DNA of 64,000 nucleotides, taken from Anaerolineales bacterium. Its GTDB lineage: Bacteria > Chloroflexota > Anaerolineae > Anaerolineales > UBA11858. The notes beneath the pieces were generated by a model. It was not told where the DNA came from. It did no database searches and saw only the letters and a list, made by a program, of their open reading frames with translations. Location of the stretch: NCBI GenBank assembly GCA_024763275.1, contig JANTFT010000003.1, forward strand, positions 1 to 64,000. The letters run 5' to 3'. Shown one piece after another: positions 17,404 through 26,256 of the stretch. Numbering within the stretch: the first letter of the stretch is position 1; every line of letters starts with the position of its first letter. The translations under genes and the position numbers were made by a program.

Positions 17404-18528
17404 ATGACAAAGAGATTGATCCCAGTATTTGCGCTATTAATTGTATTAGTGCTTGTCTTGTCTGCCTGCGGGGGTGGTGCTGCACCCGAAGGACAGACAG
17501 TTGTCGAGACAGTGGTTGTCACTGTTGAAGTCCCTGCAGAGGGCGGCGAACCAGCGGCAGCTGCGCCGGCTGAGGGGGGAATTCTGGCCCGCGTCCTGGA
17601 CCGTGGTTATGTTGTTTGCGGTGGAAGGACCGATCTGGCTGGATTTGGCATGCTCGACGAGAATGGCCGCAACGTGGGCTTTGATATTGATTTCTGCCGG
17701 GCCGTTGCCGCGGCAGTCTTTAATGACCCAGAAGCTGTCGAAGTGGTCCCCCTGACAGCTGCTGACCGTGGGCCAGCCCTTCAGACCGCGGAAGTGGATA
17801 TCCTGTCCCGCAACGTTACCTGGACCTCAAGCCGTGACGCCCAATGGGGGAACTTCACCACCATCATGTTCTACGATGGTCAGGGCTTTATGATCCGCAA
17901 AGACAGCGGAATCACCTCAACGGATGAGTTTGATGGCGCAACCGTCTGCGTGACCAGCGGAACGACCACAGAACAGAACCTATCTGACTTCTTCCGCCAG
18001 AATGGAATGGAATATGAAGCGGTGATCTTTGAGGAGTCCGCAGCTGTTTACGGCGCCTATGAGGATGCCCGCTGTGATATCACCACCAGCGACAAATCCC
18101 AGCTGGCTTCGGTCCGGAGCGGATTTGCGGATCCAGATGCCCATATCATTCTTGATATCACAATTTCCAAAGAACCGCTTACCCCGGCGGTTCCCCATGG
18201 TGATGATACCTGGTTCGATATCGTCAAGGTGGTATCTTACGCGCTGATCAATGCTGAAGAGTTGGGTATCACCCAGGCGAACGTGGAAGACATGAAGAGC
18301 AGCGACAACATCAACGTTCTGCGTCTGCTAGGTGAGGAGGGAGACTGGGGTTATACTGACCTTGGTCTGGAACCAGATGCTCTGGCAAACGCCATCGCAG
18401 CCGTTGGCAATTATGGAGAGATCTATGATCGCTACATGGGCCCCAATGGCATTTCCTTCACTCTGCCGCGCGGCCCCAATAACCTCTGGACGAATGGCGG
18501 TTTGATTTACGCTCCACCTATCAAGTAA
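17404..18528 (+). CDS. aapJ: Amino-acid ABC transporter, substrate-binding lipoprotein
   Basis: Encodes 374 residues from ATG 17404, which has AAAGGAG six bases ahead; an in-frame ATG at 17386 overlaps that site and is less likely. The lipoprotein signal ends VLSAC with Cys22. A low-complexity linker (about 25-60) joins a family 3 solute-binding fold with DLAGFGMLDENGRNVGFDID, then ILSRNVTWTSSRDAQWG. This pattern matches AapJ/BztA proteins that bind a broad range of L-amino acids. The binding protein is held at the outer face of the membrane and passes substrate to AapQM. It opens the aapJQMP operon; a hairpin after it may give it a higher level. Confidence 0.93.
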   Translation: MTKRLIPVFALLIVLVLVLSACGGGAAPEGQTVVETVVVTVEVPAEGGEPAAAAPAEGGILARVLDRGYVVCGGRTDLAGFGMLDENGRNVGFDIDFCRAVAAAVFNDPEAVEVVPLTAADRGPALQTAEVDILSRNVTWTSSRDAQWGNFTTIMFYDGQGFMIRKDSGITSTDEFDGATVCVTSGTTTEQNLSDFFRQNGMEYEAVIFEESAAVYGAYEDARCDITTSDKSQLASVRSGFADPDAHIILDITISKEPLTPAVPHGDDTWFDIVKVVSYALINAEELGITQANVEDMKSSDNINVLRLLGEEGDWGYTDLGLEPDALANAIAAVGNYGEIYDRYMGPNGISFTLPRGPNNLWTNGGLIYAPPIK

Positions 18529-18554
18529 GAGGTATTGAACAGAAAAACCTGAAA

Positions 18555-18585
18555 AAGGATGCGGCTTGGGCCGCATCCTTCTTAT
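18555..18585 (+). terminator. Intercistronic hairpin between aapJ and aapQ
   Basis: Nine-pair hairpin GGATGCGGC / GCCGCATCC, loop TTGG, then a poor T-run (TTCTTATC). It likely acts as a partial terminator or 3'-end stabiliser so that the binding protein is made in excess. Confidence 0.6.
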
Positions 18586-18600
18586 CCTCTGGATCATCTC

Positions 18601-19791
18601 ATGGCTCTGCAAACACCTCAAAAAACTGAAACAACAGCTATCCCTTTTTACAGGGATGAGCGTGTTCTTCAGATCGCGGCCCAGATCATATCGGCCGTGC
18701 TGATATTTATATTGCTGTACTGGGCAGTTGTCAATTTTCTGCGGGCTGCTGAAGCCCGCAACATGACGCTGTCTTTTGGGTTCCTGAAAGAAGCGGCCGG
18801 ATTCCCTATCAGCAATCCCCCGATCGAATATGATCCCTCCATGTCATTCGCTAGGGCATTTCTGGTGGGTCTGGCCAATACCTTGATCGTCTCGGGGGCA
18901 GGCGTTGTGACCGCTACTATTCTGGGAACGCTGATTGCCTTAGCGCGTCTTTCCTCAAACTGGTTGATGAGCCGGATTGCGCTGGCTTTCATTGAGTTCC
19001 ACCGCAATATTCCTTTGCTGGTCCTGTTATTCATTTGGTATTTTGTGGTCTTTAGTTTTGTTCCCCCTATCAAAGACAGCCTGGTCTGGCCTGGGCCTAT
19101 ATTCATCAATAAGCGCGGTATCTACCTTTCCTGGCCCCGGCTGACAGAGACAGGACCAGTGTTTCTGATAGCTCTGGGGATTGGTATTGTTGTGGCAATT
19201 GCTGCCTTTAGCATCTTGCGTAAAAAACGTCAGGAAACCGGCAAAAAAACATATTTCATGCCCGTTAGCATTGGTCTGGTTGTCATATCCTTCGTGGTTG
19301 GGTGGTTTCTCGCCGGAGGTTCTCCCTTCTGGATTGATACCCCCTCCCTGAAGGGGTTCAACTTCCAGGGTGGAATGAGGCTGACACCGGAATTTGCCGG
19401 GATGTATCTCAGCTTGAGTCTCTACACAGCCGCTTTCATTGCCGAGGTTGTTAGAGGTGGTATCCAGGCGGTCAGCAAGGGCCAGATAGAAGCGGCCCGG
19501 GCTCTGGGACTGAATCAATTTCAGGTGGTCAGCCTGGTGGTGATGCCCCAGGCTCTGCGAATAATCATTCCTCCCATGATCAGTCAATATCTCAATCTGA
19601 CCAAAAACTCCAGTCTGGCCCTGGCAATTGGCTTCCAGGAAGTCTTCGCGGTTGGAAAGATTGCCATCAATCAGGCAGGACGGGCGGTTCCTGTTTTCGC
19701 TTTGATCATGGCCACGTATTTGAGCCTCAGTCTGCTGACCTCATTCATTCTCAATATCTATAACCGCCGCATCCAGTTTGTGGTGAGGTAA
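18601..19791 (+). CDS. aapQ: Amino-acid ABC transporter permease, AapQ-type
   Basis: Encodes about 396 residues from ATG 18601; an in-frame ATG at 18559 lies inside the intercistronic hairpin and is unlikely. No clear Shine-Dalgarno sequence precedes either. An N-terminal helix, a periplasmic loop and a core of helices follow. The EAA coupling loop reads GQIEAARALGLNQFQV near the C-terminus. The long insert between helices (about 150-270) is usual for AapQ/BztB. With AapM it forms the membrane channel for amino-acid import. It ends 2 bases before aapM, so the two are translated together. Confidence 0.92.
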   Translation: MALQTPQKTETTAIPFYRDERVLQIAAQIISAVLIFILLYWAVVNFLRAAEARNMTLSFGFLKEAAGFPISNPPIEYDPSMSFARAFLVGLANTLIVSGAGVVTATILGTLIALARLSSNWLMSRIALAFIEFHRNIPLLVLLFIWYFVVFSFVPPIKDSLVWPGPIFINKRGIYLSWPRLTETGPVFLIALGIGIVVAIAAFSILRKKRQETGKKTYFMPVSIGLVVISFVVGWFLAGGSPFWIDTPSLKGFNFQGGMRLTPEFAGMYLSLSLYTAAFIAEVVRGGIQAVSKGQIEAARALGLNQFQVVSLVVMPQALRIIIPPMISQYLNLTKNSSLALAIGFQEVFAVGKIAINQAGRAVPVFALIMATYLSLSLLTSFILNIYNRRIQFVVR

Positions 19792-19793
19792 TT

Positions 19794-21011
19794 ATGGCAT
19801 CCAGTGAATTAGAACAAGAAGAAATACGTCCTCCCCAACCACCGGGTTTTTTGCAGTGGATCCGGGAGAATCTTTTCAGCAGTATATTCAACTCGGTCCT
19901 AACGGTTGTGCTCCTGCCTGTTGTGGTTTTCATAATTTATCAGGTATTGGTTTGGGTTCTCTTTCAAGCAAACTGGAAAGCGGTAACCCAGTTCCCGCTC
20001 CTGTATACCGTCGGGCAGTATCCCCGTGATCAGCTCTGGCGGGTAGGGTTCATATTCTCAGGCATGATCTTGATGCTGGGGATAAGCTGGGGAAGATGGG
20101 GAGGTTTGCTGCGGTCTATCACGCTGGCAGCGGGAGGTTTGCTGTTGGTTGTCGCTATCCTGCCGGTTCAGCATGCCGAATTGACTTTGAACATGAGGTT
20201 GTATTTGGTGTCGAATATCGCCTTAGCGTTGGTGGGCTATCTGATCGGGAAAAAGATTCCTATCAAAAGTTATCTGATATTCGCTGCCTGGTTCTTGATC
20301 CCCATCATCGGGGTTATACTGCTGGCAGGTTTTGAGTCCAGTACATTGATCCCACCGGTCCAGACTACCCAATGGGGCGGGCTGCTGGTGACCTTCTTGC
20401 TGGCAGCGGGGGGAATAGTGTTGTCTTTCCCCTTAGGGGTTGCCCTGGCATTTGGCCGCCGCTCGTCGCTGCCGGTCGTCAGCGCTTTCTCCACCGTTTT
20501 CATAGAGGTTATCAGGGGAGTACCCCTGGTAACGATCCTGTTCATGTTCTCGATCATCCTGGCGCTCTTCCTGCCGGCTGAATCCCGGATTGACCGCCTG
20601 GTCAGGGCGCTGATGGCTGTGACAGTCTTCAGCGCGGCATACTCAGCGGAAAATGTCCGCGGAGGCCTACAGTCGGTTCCCCTGGGTCAGATCGAAGCCG
20701 CCAAAGCCCTTGGAATGAGCAATTTCAAAACTACCATCTTTATTGTCCTTCCGCAGGCGTTGCGAGCTGTATTACCTGCTATAGTGGGGCAGTTCATATC
20801 CCTGTTCAAAGATACAACCCTGGTGGTGATCATCGGGATCAACGACTTTTTAGGAATTGGCAGATCGATCATCAATTCGGACCCGGAATTTGTTCAGCTC
20901 AGGACAGAGGTGTATCTCTTTATGGCTCTGGTTTACTGGATTTTCAGTTATCTGATGTCTCTGGCCAGCCGCCGGATAGAATCCGCTATGGGTGTTGAGA
21001 GTAATTTGTAG
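19794..21011 (+). CDS. aapM: Amino-acid ABC transporter permease, AapM-type
   Basis: Encodes 405 residues. The N-terminal tail is charged and rich in Glu and Pro, then come several helices with an inner pair set apart by a loop (about 100-170). The transport domain carries the EAA loop GQIEAAKALGMSNFKTTIF near residue 300. It pairs with AapQ in the membrane. The start is 2 bases after the aapQ stop and the ABC ATPase follows 11 bases later, so the operon is compact. Both permeases are longer than common HisQM-type subunits, which is typical of the general amino-acid subfamily. Confidence 0.92.
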   Translation: MASSELEQEEIRPPQPPGFLQWIRENLFSSIFNSVLTVVLLPVVVFIIYQVLVWVLFQANWKAVTQFPLLYTVGQYPRDQLWRVGFIFSGMILMLGISWGRWGGLLRSITLAAGGLLLVVAILPVQHAELTLNMRLYLVSNIALALVGYLIGKKIPIKSYLIFAAWFLIPIIGVILLAGFESSTLIPPVQTTQWGGLLVTFLLAAGGIVLSFPLGVALAFGRRSSLPVVSAFSTVFIEVIRGVPLVTILFMFSIILALFLPAESRIDRLVRALMAVTVFSAAYSAENVRGGLQSVPLGQIEAAKALGMSNFKTTIFIVLPQALRAVLPAIVGQFISLFKDTTLVVIIGINDFLGIGRSIINSDPEFVQLRTEVYLFMALVYWIFSYLMSLASRRIESAMGVESNL

Positions 21012-21022
21012 GAGATTAGAAT

Positions 21023-21766
21023 ATGAATAATGAACCGATAATTAAATGCCGGGGTGTGCATAAGTGGTATGGGGACTTTCACGCTATCAAAGGTGTGGAC
21101 ATAGATGTCTATGAGGGTGAGGTGATAGTCATCTTCGGCCCGTCAGGCTCCGGAAAGTCGACTTTTATCCGTACGATCAACCGGCTTGAGGAACATCAGC
21201 AGGGTACGATCATCGTTGATGGGACCGAGCTGTCCCATGATGTTCGCAATATCGAAAAAATCCGCACGGAAACAGGCATGGTATTCCAGCAATTCAACCT
21301 CTTTCCCCATCTGACGGTGATGCAGAACATCACCCTGGCGCCGATCTGGGTACGAAACTGGCCCAGAGTTAAGGCTGAAGCCAAGGCCATGGAGCTGCTA
21401 GAGATGGTTGGTATCCCCGAGCAGGCCCAAAAATTCCCCGGCAATCTTTCCGGCGGCCAGCAGCAGCGGGTTGCCATAGCCAGGGCTCTGGCCATGGAGC
21501 CGAAGATCATGCTTTTTGATGAACCCACCTCAGCCCTGGATCCAGAAATGATCAAAGAGGTGCTGGATGCTATGATCGACCTGGCTAAATCTGGCATGAC
21601 CATGATAGTGGTTACCCATGAGATGGGATTTGCCCGGGAGGTCGCTGACCGGATGTACTTCTTTGACGAGGGGAAGATTATTGAGACTGGCACGCCGGAT
21701 GAGATTTACAGGAATCCTCAGGAAGACCGCACGAAATTATTCCTGTCCCAGATTCTGCAGCATTAA
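21023..21766 (+). CDS. aapP: Amino-acid ABC transporter ATP-binding protein
   Basis: Encodes 247 residues, the usual size. Walker A is GPSGSGKST (near 38), the Q-loop is [11 protein letters not shown], the ABC signature is [16 protein letters not shown], Walker B is [13 protein letters not shown] and the switch His is in VVTHEMGFA. It powers import by AapQM. GGAG lies 9 bases before the ATG. A strong terminator follows the gene, closing the operon. Confidence 0.96.
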   Translation: MNNEPIIKCRGVHKWYGDFHAIKGVDIDVYEGEVIVIFGPSGSGKSTFIRTINRLEEHQQGTIIVDGTELSHDVRNIEKIRTETGMVFQQFNLFPHLTVMQNITLAPIWVRNWPRVKAEAKAMELLEMVGIPEQAQKFPGNLSGGQQQRVAIARALAMEPKIMLFDEPTSALDPEMIKEVLDAMIDLAKSGMTMIVVTHEMGFAREVADRMYFFDEGKIIETGTPDEIYRNPQEDRTKLFLSQILQH

Positions 21767-21785
21767 TTGAATTGCTGTGATCAGC

Positions 21786-21821
21786 AAAAAAACTCTCCCT
21801 TACAGAGGGAGAGTTTTTTTT
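21786..21821 (+). terminator. Terminator of the amino-acid ABC operon
   Basis: Hairpin CTCTCCCT / AGGGAGAG flanked by runs of A and T, so it can also stop the convergent TSUP gene. Confidence 0.88.
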
Positions 21822-21863
21822 ATCTCAGAACCATCAGTAAGGAGGCCGGGTTCTGCGGGAAGG

Positions 21864-22643
21864 TCATTGTTTGATGATCAGCAGGATCCCGATCAGGACC
21901 AGGAAGCTGTGGACGATTTTATCGAATTTTCCCTGGGGAATGATCTGGTTTAATTTGCCGCCCAAGAACACGGCCAGGAGGATCACCGGAAAGCTGTACA
22001 GATATAGATCCACCACCCGGGGAGTCCACATCCCTGCCAACCCATGAGTGATCAAGATTGCCAGACCTGTAGGGAGGAAATAGCCCTGCAGGGTGGCGCG
22101 GAACTTCGCCGGGTCCCAGCGCCTCAGCATTCCGTAAATCACCACGGGCGGCCCATTGGTGTTATAGGCACCACCCAGAATGCCGGCGATGATTCCAGTC
22201 AGGTAGGCCCAGTTATCGTTGAGAAGTCGGGGGAGATTAGGTATGATCAGGTTGTAAAGGCCGAACCCGGTAATGATGACTCCCAGCAGTGATTTGACGA
22301 CAATTTCAGGGGCGGCTTTGAGAAAATAAATGCCGATGGGGATCCCGATCCAGGTGGTCAGCACCAACCGCCAGGCCGCTTTGAGATCTACCTTTTTCCA
22401 GGCCCGGACCAGGATGGTGATGGCAATCGTGGTGGCTCCCATCGCTGTCAGCGGGGTTGCCACCTGCAAACCGACCACCATGGCCAGCAGGGGCATGGCG
22501 ATCAGGGCATCGCCAAAACCCAGGGCGGAGCGGATGAAGGTGGACAGGAACAGAATTCCCATCACGGCCAGGTCGGTTGTTGCAAGTTCCAGCACGCTGA
22601 TCTCTGCCTTTACCGGATAATCCAATCTTGGTAATCTTACCAT
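21864..22643 (-). CDS. TSUP (TauE/SafE) family sulfite/anion exporter-like permease
   Basis: Encodes 259 residues from ATG 22643, preceded by AGGA at seven bases; a TTG at 22670 would add nine residues. About eight hydrophobic helices form the two repeats of the TauE/SafE fold, with FIRSALGFGDALIAMPLL at the first repeat and GGAYNTNGPPVVIYG at the second, both typical of TSUP. Members move sulfite, sulfonates or other organic anions. The substrate is unknown. It is transcribed divergently from the AAC(3)-like gene with starts only 63 bases apart. Confidence 0.87.
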   Translation of the reverse strand: MVRLPRLDYPVKAEISVLELATTDLAVMGILFLSTFIRSALGFGDALIAMPLLAMVVGLQVATPLTAMGATTIAITILVRAWKKVDLKAAWRLVLTTWIGIPIGIYFLKAAPEIVVKSLLGVIITGFGLYNLIIPNLPRLLNDNWAYLTGIIAGILGGAYNTNGPPVVIYGMLRRWDPAKFRATLQGYFLPTGLAILITHGLAGMWTPRVVDLYLYSFPVILLAVFLGGKLNQIIPQGKFDKIVHSFLVLIGILLIIKQ

Positions 22644-22705
22644 AGGCTGATCCTGGGAGCTGTAAAACAATTCTGGTATGATTATTGGGTATTTTAGGGA
22701 GAGCC

Positions 22706-23527
22706 ATGAGCGAAGCAGAAGTCATCCAGAAAACCCCAAAAGGTCCGGAAACGGTTGATACTTTGAGAGAGGGTTTTCTTGCGCTGGGAGTGGAGCCAGG
22801 TATGACCCTGATTGCCCACTCCTCTTTGAGTGCGATTGGTTGGATCGTTGGTGGGCCGGTGGCGGTCATCCTGGCGCTGGAAGAGGCCCTCGGACCGACT
22901 GGCACGCTGGTCATGCCAACCCACAGTGGAGACCTGAGCGATCCGGCGGACTGGTCCAATCCTCCTGTGCCGGACAACTGGGAGGATACGATCAGGCAGA
23001 CCATGCCGCCCTATGACCCGGATCTGACTCCCACCAGGGGCATCGGCAGGGTGCCAGAGACCTTCCGAAAGCAAACGGGCGTCCTGCGCAGCGGCCACCC
23101 CCAGGTGTCGTTTGCGGCCCGGGGGAAGAACGCCTTCCAGGTGACAGCGGACCACGAACTGGACTTCGGGCTGGGGGAGGGTTCCCCTCTGGCCAGGATC
23201 TATGACCTGGATGGCTGGATCCTGCTGCTGGGAACAGGACAGGAGAGCAACACCAGCCTGCACCTGGCTGAGTTCCGGGCGGAATATCAAGGCAAAAAAG
23301 AGATCCGCCAGGGAGCTCCCCTGCTGATCGATGGTGAGCGCCGTTGGGTCTCCCTGCGGGAATTCGAGGAGCACAGCGATTTGTTCCCTGAGATAGGCAG
23401 CGCCTATCAGCGAGCAGGGGGTGAAGTGCGGGAGGGAAAGGTCGGTCTGGCTGACGCCCTGTTAATCCCCCAGCGACAGCTGGTGGATTTCGCTGTGGAT
23501 TATATAGAAAAGAACTGGTCATTCTGA
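22706..23527 (+). CDS. AAC(3)-family (YokD-like) N-acetyltransferase
   Basis: Encodes 273 residues from ATG 22706 with GGGAGA ahead; a TTG at 22685 is a poorer start. The family signatures are LIAHSSLSAIGWIVGG, GTLVMPTHSGD, RGIGRVPETF and SGHPQVSFAARG. AAC(3) enzymes transfer acetyl from acetyl-CoA to the 3-amino group of 2-deoxystreptamine aminoglycosides. Chromosomal members of this family are widespread and often do not give resistance, so the real substrate may be another amine. The catalytic His-Glu pair region (HPQVSFAA) is intact. MscS follows 54 bases later. Confidence 0.85.
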   Translation: MSEAEVIQKTPKGPETVDTLREGFLALGVEPGMTLIAHSSLSAIGWIVGGPVAVILALEEALGPTGTLVMPTHSGDLSDPADWSNPPVPDNWEDTIRQTMPPYDPDLTPTRGIGRVPETFRKQTGVLRSGHPQVSFAARGKNAFQVTADHELDFGLGEGSPLARIYDLDGWILLLGTGQESNTSLHLAEFRAEYQGKKEIRQGAPLLIDGERRWVSLREFEEHSDLFPEIGSAYQRAGGEVREGKVGLADALLIPQRQLVDFAVDYIEKNWSF

Positions 23528-23581
23528 GGGACCAAGCTCAGGGAACAAGCGGGATAACCCTCTGAGCGGAGGAAGGGAAAG

Positions 23582-24634
23582 ATGGATTTTCTGAACAGAA
23601 CCCTGTTTGAGAACCCCCTGAGAACCTGGCTGGCAGCTGCTGGAGCTGCCCTGGGAGTCTTCATCGTTCTGCTGGGGATCAAACACCTATTCCAGCGGCG
23701 TCTGCAAAAGCTGGTCGCCAGGACTTCCATTGGGGTGGATGATCTCCTGATCCCTGTGCTGGAGCAAACCCGCTGGTTCAGTTTTCTGGCTGTTGGCCTG
23801 CTGCTGGGAGCGCAGTTCCTGGCGCTTCCCGGGGATGTGGATCTCTGGTCCGGCCGGGTGATCAATCTGGTTCTGGCCGTGCAGCTGGGTCTCTGGGGAA
23901 CGGGGCTGATCTCATTTTACATCAGCCGTAGAGTGGAGGAAAAGATCGGCCTGGATCAGGGGGAAGATGCTACCACCCTGGACGCCCTAGGCCTGCTGGG
24001 CAAGATAATTTTATGGTCGATCCTGACCTTGATCATCCTGGACAATTGGGACGTGGAGGTCACCAGCCTGGTCGCCAGCCTGGGAATTGGCGGCATCGCG
24101 GTTGCCCTGGCGGTGCAGAACATCCTCGGGGACCTGTTTTCCTCGCTGTCCATCACCCTCGACAAACCCTTTGCAATCGGCGATTTCATCGTGGTGGACG
24201 ATTTTGAGGGGGATGTGGAGGATATCGGACTGAAGAGCACCCGCTTAAGGAGCATTTCCGGTGAAGAGGTGGTGTTTTCCAATTCGGACCTGCTTGGTAG
24301 CCGCATCAGGAATTTCAAACGCCTGGAAAGGCGCCGGATCTCGTTTTCTTTCGGGGTGGAGTACGGAACCGCGTCCGAGAAACTGGAAGCCATCCCAGGG
24401 ATGGTGGAGGAAATCATCGCTCCCCTGGAAAACGCCCGCTTTGAACGAGCGTATTTCAGGAACCTAGGGGATTATGCCCTGGAGTTCGAGGCGGTCTATT
24501 ACGTCCTGGTACCTGAATATTCAGCCTACCTGGAGATTCAGCAGGCCATCAACCTGGCCCTGTACCAGCGCTTTGAGGGCGAGGGGATCGAATTCGCCTA
24601 TCCGACCCAGACCGTGATTGTGAACCAGCAGTAA
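23582..24634 (+). CDS. MscS-family mechanosensitive channel
   Basis: Encodes 350 residues. Four hydrophobic helices are seen, the last being the pore helix with VTSLVASLGIGGIAVALAVQ and then NILGDLFSSLSITLDKPFAIGD, the MscS signature. The cytoplasmic beta and alpha/beta domains (KSTRLRSISGEEVVFSNSDL) end the protein. The channel opens on membrane tension and releases ions during osmotic downshift. GGAGG in the preceding 20 bases supports the start. The N-terminal 90 residues, with two extra helices, make it slightly longer than the 286-residue E. coli MscS. Confidence 0.92.
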   Translation: MDFLNRTLFENPLRTWLAAAGAALGVFIVLLGIKHLFQRRLQKLVARTSIGVDDLLIPVLEQTRWFSFLAVGLLLGAQFLALPGDVDLWSGRVINLVLAVQLGLWGTGLISFYISRRVEEKIGLDQGEDATTLDALGLLGKIILWSILTLIILDNWDVEVTSLVASLGIGGIAVALAVQNILGDLFSSLSITLDKPFAIGDFIVVDDFEGDVEDIGLKSTRLRSISGEEVVFSNSDLLGSRIRNFKRLERRRISFSFGVEYGTASEKLEAIPGMVEEIIAPLENARFERAYFRNLGDYALEFEAVYYVLVPEYSAYLEIQQAINLALYQRFEGEGIEFAYPTQTVIVNQQ

Positions 24635-24703
24635 TTTATCTCCCGGACGGCATTCACGCCTTGAATCTCGACCGGGTTTACAGGATGGAGCGGCGATTTG
24701 GGA

Positions 24704-24754
24704 TTAGCAGGCAGCGACACCGATGACAAGGATGGCAAGGAGAAGTCTTTTCAT
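24704..24754 (-). pseudogene. Lipoprotein signal peptide ended at its Cys (16 codons)
   Basis: The minus strand reads MKRLLLAILVIGVAAC and then TAA. It has a positive start, a hydrophobic core and a lipobox VAAC, and stops exactly at the Cys. It may be the remains of a lipoprotein gene, or a chance match. The 167-base gap holds nothing else. Confidence 0.3.
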
Positions 24755-24801
24755 ATATTCAGGACGCAGAAATTGGCTATTTTGTTCCTGGACAGCTGGC
24801 G

Positions 24802-25518
24802 CTAGATCTGGGAGACCAGGTTGGCGATGCTGGTGATCACCTGACAGTCCGCCTCCGGGAAGATGCTGCGGGGATCGTAAAGGATTGGATAGATGCCGGC
24901 GCTCCTGGCGCCGAGGACATCCGTATAGAAGTTATCGCCGATGTAGGCAGTTTCTTCCGGACTGCTCTCTGCCAGGTAGAGGGCATATTCAAAAATGCCC
25001 GGGTCGGGCTTCCAGATCTGGATATCAGCGGAAGAGAAGTAAAAATCAAAGTGGGCGTCAAAACCTAGCTTCTGGATCTCATCCTCAATAGAACTGGAAC
25101 GATTGCTGACCAGACCCATCTTGTAGCCCCGTCGCCGCAGGGTCTTGAGGGTGGGGGGTACCTCACCAGGGATGATGGTCTCGGGCTGATAGAGTTCGTC
25201 GAACTCCCGCTGGACCTGCTCGGCCAATTCGGCGGTCTGGGCTTCGGTCAGGCCAACTGCCCACAGCTTGCGTTTCAGGTAATGGAGCCAGAACTCATCT
25301 GTGAATTCCCCATACATGTCCAGATCCTGCTGCAGCTCCTGGGAATTAGCCCAGTACCGGAAGATAAAGCGCAGCGTTTCCCGGTGGGCGGATACCATCA
25401 GGGGGATATCATGCTTGTCCAGGATGGTGAACAGGACATCCAGGGCAGAAGGATGATGGAGGATCAAAGTGCCATCCAGGTCAAAAAGCAGGGTATTGAT
25501 CTGGAGCGGAATGGTCAT
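24802..25518 (-). CDS. HAD-superfamily hydrolase
   Basis: Encodes 238 residues. Motif I is DLDGTL (Asp14, Asp16), motif II is GLVSNRSSS near residue 129, motif III is the Lys of WKPDP and motif IV is IGDNFYTDVLGARSAG. A helical cap of about 90 residues sits between motifs I and II, the C1 type. Such enzymes remove phosphate from small metabolites (phosphoglycolate, sugar phosphates, nucleotides); the substrate is not set by these motifs. No signal peptide is seen, so it is cytoplasmic. The gene stands alone on the minus strand. Confidence 0.88.
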   Translation of the reverse strand: MTIPLQINTLLFDLDGTLILHHPSALDVLFTILDKHDIPLMVSAHRETLRFIFRYWANSQELQQDLDMYGEFTDEFWLHYLKRKLWAVGLTEAQTAELAEQVQREFDELYQPETIIPGEVPPTLKTLRRRGYKMGLVSNRSSSIEDEIQKLGFDAHFDFYFSSADIQIWKPDPGIFEYALYLAESSPEETAYIGDNFYTDVLGARSAGIYPILYDPRSIFPEADCQVITSIANLVSQI

Positions 25519-25612
25519 GATCGCAGAACCTCTGGCTGATACACCCCCTCAGCGCTAAGCAGCTGAGAAGGCTGGAATGAATGCGTGACAACAGCTTCAG
25601 GCATTCCTGAGA

Positions 25613-25642
25613 TTTACTTTATAATTATAAGGATTATATAAT
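25613..25642 (+). promoter_or_regulatory. AT-rich promoter candidate
   Basis: TTTACT (25613-25618), 18 bases and TATAAT (25637-25642); another TATAAT is at 25620-25625. The start of the next gene is 75 bases on. Confidence 0.45.
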
Positions 25643-25716
25643 AGCAACTATACTAGCTATCTGCCTAACGGGGAGTTAACAAAATTGTAATCTCCGCAGC
25701 CGATTGATCCTTATCT

Positions 25717-26127
25717 ATGAACACACCCAGTCGTAAACAGCAGCGCCTGCAGATCATCCTGGCGGTTATCATAGGCCTGACCCTCCCCTGTTATGGCCTG
25801 GGTTTTCTGTTTGTTTCCATCAACCGCAGAGGAGCTCCCACGGCGACTCCCCGGCTGACCGAGGCCTCTTCGGCGACCCCGGAACCACGGATCATCGCTA
25901 CTGCGACAGCGATCATTCCCACCCGTTTTCCGACCTTTACACCCACCCTGTCACCCACTGCGACTCTTACATCTACGGCAACCTTGACTCCCAGCCCCAC
26001 AGCAACCTCCACGGATACCCCGACCGTTACGGCAACGCCGACCATCACGCCGAGCTTCACCTCATCGGCGACCGAGGAGCCGCCTCAAGATACGGAAACT
26101 CCTACTGCTACACAGTCAGGGGGTTGA
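25717..26127 (+). CDS. Single-helix membrane protein with Thr/Pro-rich stalk
   Basis: Encodes 136 residues. Residues 10-32 form one hydrophobic helix (IILAVIIGLTLPCYGLGFLF) after a positive start, and the other 100 residues are low complexity, rich in Thr, Pro and Ser, with repeats such as PTATLTSTATLTPSPT. No folded domain is visible. The stretch should lie outside the membrane as a stalk, perhaps glycosylated. Such stalks are common on exported proteins in this window. Its role is unknown. The C-terminus ends without an anchor. Confidence 0.6.
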   Translation: MNTPSRKQQRLQIILAVIIGLTLPCYGLGFLFVSINRRGAPTATPRLTEASSATPEPRIIATATAIIPTRFPTFTPTLSPTATLTSTATLTPSPTATSTDTPTVTATPTITPSFTSSATEEPPQDTETPTATQSGG

Positions 26128-26256
26128 TTGGATTGCCAGGATACTTGGGGGACAGGGGTTCATGATCCCTGAGCAGGAGTGTTAAATCCTTGTTAAACCT
26201 ATTTCCCCTGCTGGAAACTGTGGTTTAATGTGTCTCCTGGACCAAAAAGGTGAAAG

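Noticed and set aside
22706-23527. Aminoglycoside-resistance gene
   Set aside because: The AAC(3)/YokD family is often chromosomal without a resistance role, and no mobile-element context is present; family call kept, resistance not claimed.
25981-26110. Tandem repeats in the Thr/Pro stalk as a microsatellite
   Set aside because: The repetition follows from biased amino-acid content; no exact DNA unit repeats more than a few times.
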